Position numbers and translations under genes: made by a program. 7,995 nt of DNA from positions 1 to 7,995 of the forward strand of contig RFFU01000038.1 of assembly GCA_003697085.1 (NCBI GenBank), given 5' to 3'. Shown piece after piece: positions 6,991 through 7,995 of this stretch. Under the pieces are notes generated by a model that was given only the letters and a program-made list of their open reading frames with translations, made no database searches and was not told the origin of the DNA. Each line of letters starts with the position of its first letter. The stretch's first letter is position 1. Source of the DNA: Candidatus Hydrogenedentota bacterium (GTDB lineage Bacteria > UBA8481 > J006).

Positions 6991-7211
6991 CCCGACATCG
7001 CCGAAAGTCCCGCCGGATTGTACCACGCGGCATCCAGTCCGCGCGCTCCCGCCGGCATAATTCCTCCGACCGCCGGAGCGTGCGCGCCATATCCGAGCCG
7101 CAGAAGCTCTCCGCTGGTCGATCCTCCCGACGATCCCGCCATCGCAGGAATCGACGCGAGCAGAACGATCCCGAACGCCGATGCCACAACCTTCCATCCT
7201 CGCTTCATCAT
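6915..7211 (-). CDS. PorV/PorQ-family outer-membrane protein, 5' part with signal peptide, ending early after a frameshift
   Basis: N-terminal part of the same barrel gene. Two adjacent ATGs (7211 and 7208) are possible starts. From the second, MKRGWKVVASAFGIVLLASI is a clear Sec signal peptide with a likely cut after AMA (about residue 24). It is followed by the family hallmark AxxxGxAxPAxxGGxMPAGARGLDAAWYNPAGLSAM, where a residue stretch like GARxxxxxxYNPAGL is typical of PorV/PorQ/UPF0164 proteins. After SAMSG the frame departs from the family (GRSAADISHFLKELIWGRW) and stops at 6915. The homologous continuation lies in another frame (see 6268-6990). The start overlaps the stop of the upstream gene (ATGA or TGATG arrangement), so translation is probably coupled to it. 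Confidence 0.75.
   Translation of the reverse strand: MMKRGWKVVASAFGIVLLASIPAMAGSSGGSTSGELLRLGYGAHAPAVGGIMPAGARGLDAAWYNPAGLSAMSGGRSAADISHFLKELIWGRWVTLSR
6980..7000 (-). other. Frameshift site in the PorV/PorQ-like gene (one base missing)
   Basis: Family-like sequence leaves one minus-strand frame after NPAGLSAMSG and resumes in another at about REIGGGYQSLPEG. Adding one base in the GGGCGGG stretch (6987-6993) joins the two halves as SAMSG-(R/G)-EIGGGYQSL and makes the total length divisible by three. It may be a real mutation or a sequencing or assembly error at short G runs. No classic slippery heptamer is visible. Confidence 0.75.
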
Positions 7212-7995
7212 CGGATCACCGTCAACTTTCCGGTCCGCGTCTCCCCCGTGGACGTATCCTTGATCCGCCACAAGTACACGCCGCTGGCGACATCCTGACC
7301 GTCACCGTTACGCACGTCCCACTGGACCTGACCCGTCGAATTCGTCGTCGAGAAGCGGAAGACGCGGCGGCCCGAGAGACTAAAGACCTCAATCTCGACC
7401 TGAGCCGGTAGATTCCCGAAGAAGATCCCCGTTCCCGCCGCGCCCGTGTAATTTGCTCCCGTCGCCGGATTCCCGTCATTCGGCCGGAACGGATTCGGAC
7501 CGACAACCACGTTCGAAAGATTCACCGAAGCCCCGACGCCGACAAGCCTGAAGATCGAGAAGTGCTCCGTCCACGTTTTCAGCCAGCCCGGCTGTCCGTT
7601 CGCCGGATCCTGCTTCGCGATCGTCGGCCTCTCTTCCCATAGGTCTCCTGCAACACCCGTATGACGATAGATCTTCAGCGTGTTCCAGCGAATCTGCGTC
7701 CCATCCACAAAGCCGTCGTTGTTGTCGTCCCGGAACGTCATCGTAACTGTTGCCGTTTCCCCGTTCGCAAGCTGGGTATCCCCGTTCGACAGTTTCACCT
7801 CCAGCGCGTCCCACACATCCGCGTTCGTACCTGGCAAAGCCGTGTCAAAGGGCGTCGAGGGCTCGAACGAAACAATGATAAAGACCTGTGCTGTATCCGC
7901 CGCGCTCGGGAACGCTCCCGCCGGAATCACAACCTGGCCCGTCTGCGTGTCGGGGTTGTTGGTGATCGTAACCGTCTCCGTCCGGTTGACATTGA
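7208..7995 (-). CDS. Secreted protein with FlgD-like / T9SS-type C-terminal sorting tail (5' end outside window)
   Basis: The frame is open to the right edge, so only the last ~262 residues are seen; the GTG at 7930 is probably internal. Parts in order: a beta-rich segment with VIPAGAFPSAADTAQVFI and VKLSNGDTQLANGETATVTM; a DDNNDGFVDG loop (7729-7703) with the D-x-N-x-D-G-x-x-D spacing of calcium-binding loops; LKIYRHTGVAGDLWEE and WTEHFSIFRLVG, resembling the ZU5-like modules often found before such tails; then the C-terminal domain. That domain has the hallmark pieces PNPFRPNDGNP, IFFGNLPAQVEIEVFSLSGR, QVQWDVRNGDGQDVASGVYL and a closing GKLTVIR, as in FlgD Ig-like / Por secretion-tail domains. 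Such tails mark proteins for export and surface attachment in T9SS organisms; other phyla have look-alikes of uncertain role. The stop overlaps the PorV/PorQ-like start by 1-4 nt. The function of the missing N-terminal part is unknown. Confidence 0.82.
   Translation of the reverse strand, partial: NVNRTETVTITNNPDTQTGQVVIPAGAFPSAADTAQVFIIVSFEPSTPFDTALPGTNADVWDALEVKLSNGDTQLANGETATVTMTFRDDNNDGFVDGTQIRWNTLKIYRHTGVAGDLWEERPTIAKQDPANGQPGWLKTWTEHFSIFRLVGVGASVNLSNVVVGPNPFRPNDGNPATGANYTGAAGTGIFFGNLPAQVEIEVFSLSGRRVFRFSTTNSTGQVQWDVRNGDGQDVASGVYLWRIKDTSTGETRTGKLTVIR

Noticed and set aside
7000-7197. Extended N-terminus of the barrel frame beginning at 7197
   Set aside because: This stretch is Arg/Gly-rich and overlaps, out of frame, the real signal peptide and YNPAGL region, so it is an out-of-frame shadow rather than the true start.
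1-7995. A new multi-gene defence, toxin-antitoxin, CRISPR or biosynthetic system
   Set aside because: Every substantial gene falls into a known type (transporter domain, MetH, IS transposase, barrel, sorting-tail protein). There are no spacer-repeat arrays, no small paired genes and no unexplained coding stretch.

Overview
The window (about 8 kb) looks like chromosome from a Gram-negative bacterium of moderately high GC. Sampled lines of the host genes run near 60% GC, while the insertion sequence in the middle is nearer 45%. A cobalamin-dependent methionine synthase, a protein ending in a FlgD-like/T9SS-type sorting tail and a PorV/PorQ-like outer-membrane barrel together suggest the FCB group or one of the uncultivated phyla in which such tail proteins and PorV-like barrels are common. 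The phylum cannot be fixed from this sequence alone.

Layout. (1) Positions 3-704, plus strand: the cytosolic C-terminal domain of an SLC12/APC-type transporter, cut by the left edge. (2) Positions 762-4406, plus strand: nearly complete metH with all four modules and its catalytic residues. (3) Positions 4402-6065: a complete IS1634-like element (IS4 superfamily) with 13-bp perfect terminal inverted repeats, a 7-bp target duplication (AAAAACT) and an intact DDE transposase on the minus strand. It sits in the last codons of metH, and the end of the IS supplies the present metH stop codon. (4) Positions 6073-6267: the old metH 3' region, made of a G-poor, C-tract-rich stretch followed by a cluster of small repeats and hairpins, lying between convergent genes. 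(5) Positions 6268-7211, minus strand: a PorV/PorQ-family barrel gene split by a single-base frameshift near 6985-6993. (6) Positions 7208-7995, minus strand: the C-terminal part of a secreted protein with a FlgD-like/T9SS-type tail, cut by the right edge and overlapping the barrel gene start.

How they work together. The transporter and metH are co-oriented with a 57-nt gap and may be co-transcribed, but no functional link is evident. The tail protein and the barrel form a translationally coupled minus-strand pair, consistent with secretion of the former through an outer-membrane step involving the latter. The IS is a recent-looking passenger: its repeats and target duplication are perfect and its transposase is open. 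I found no CRISPR, tRNA, rRNA, riboswitch or defence cluster, and nothing that amounts to a new multi-gene system. The strongest unusual observations are the exact reconstruction of the IS insertion into the metH stop region and the frameshifted barrel gene.
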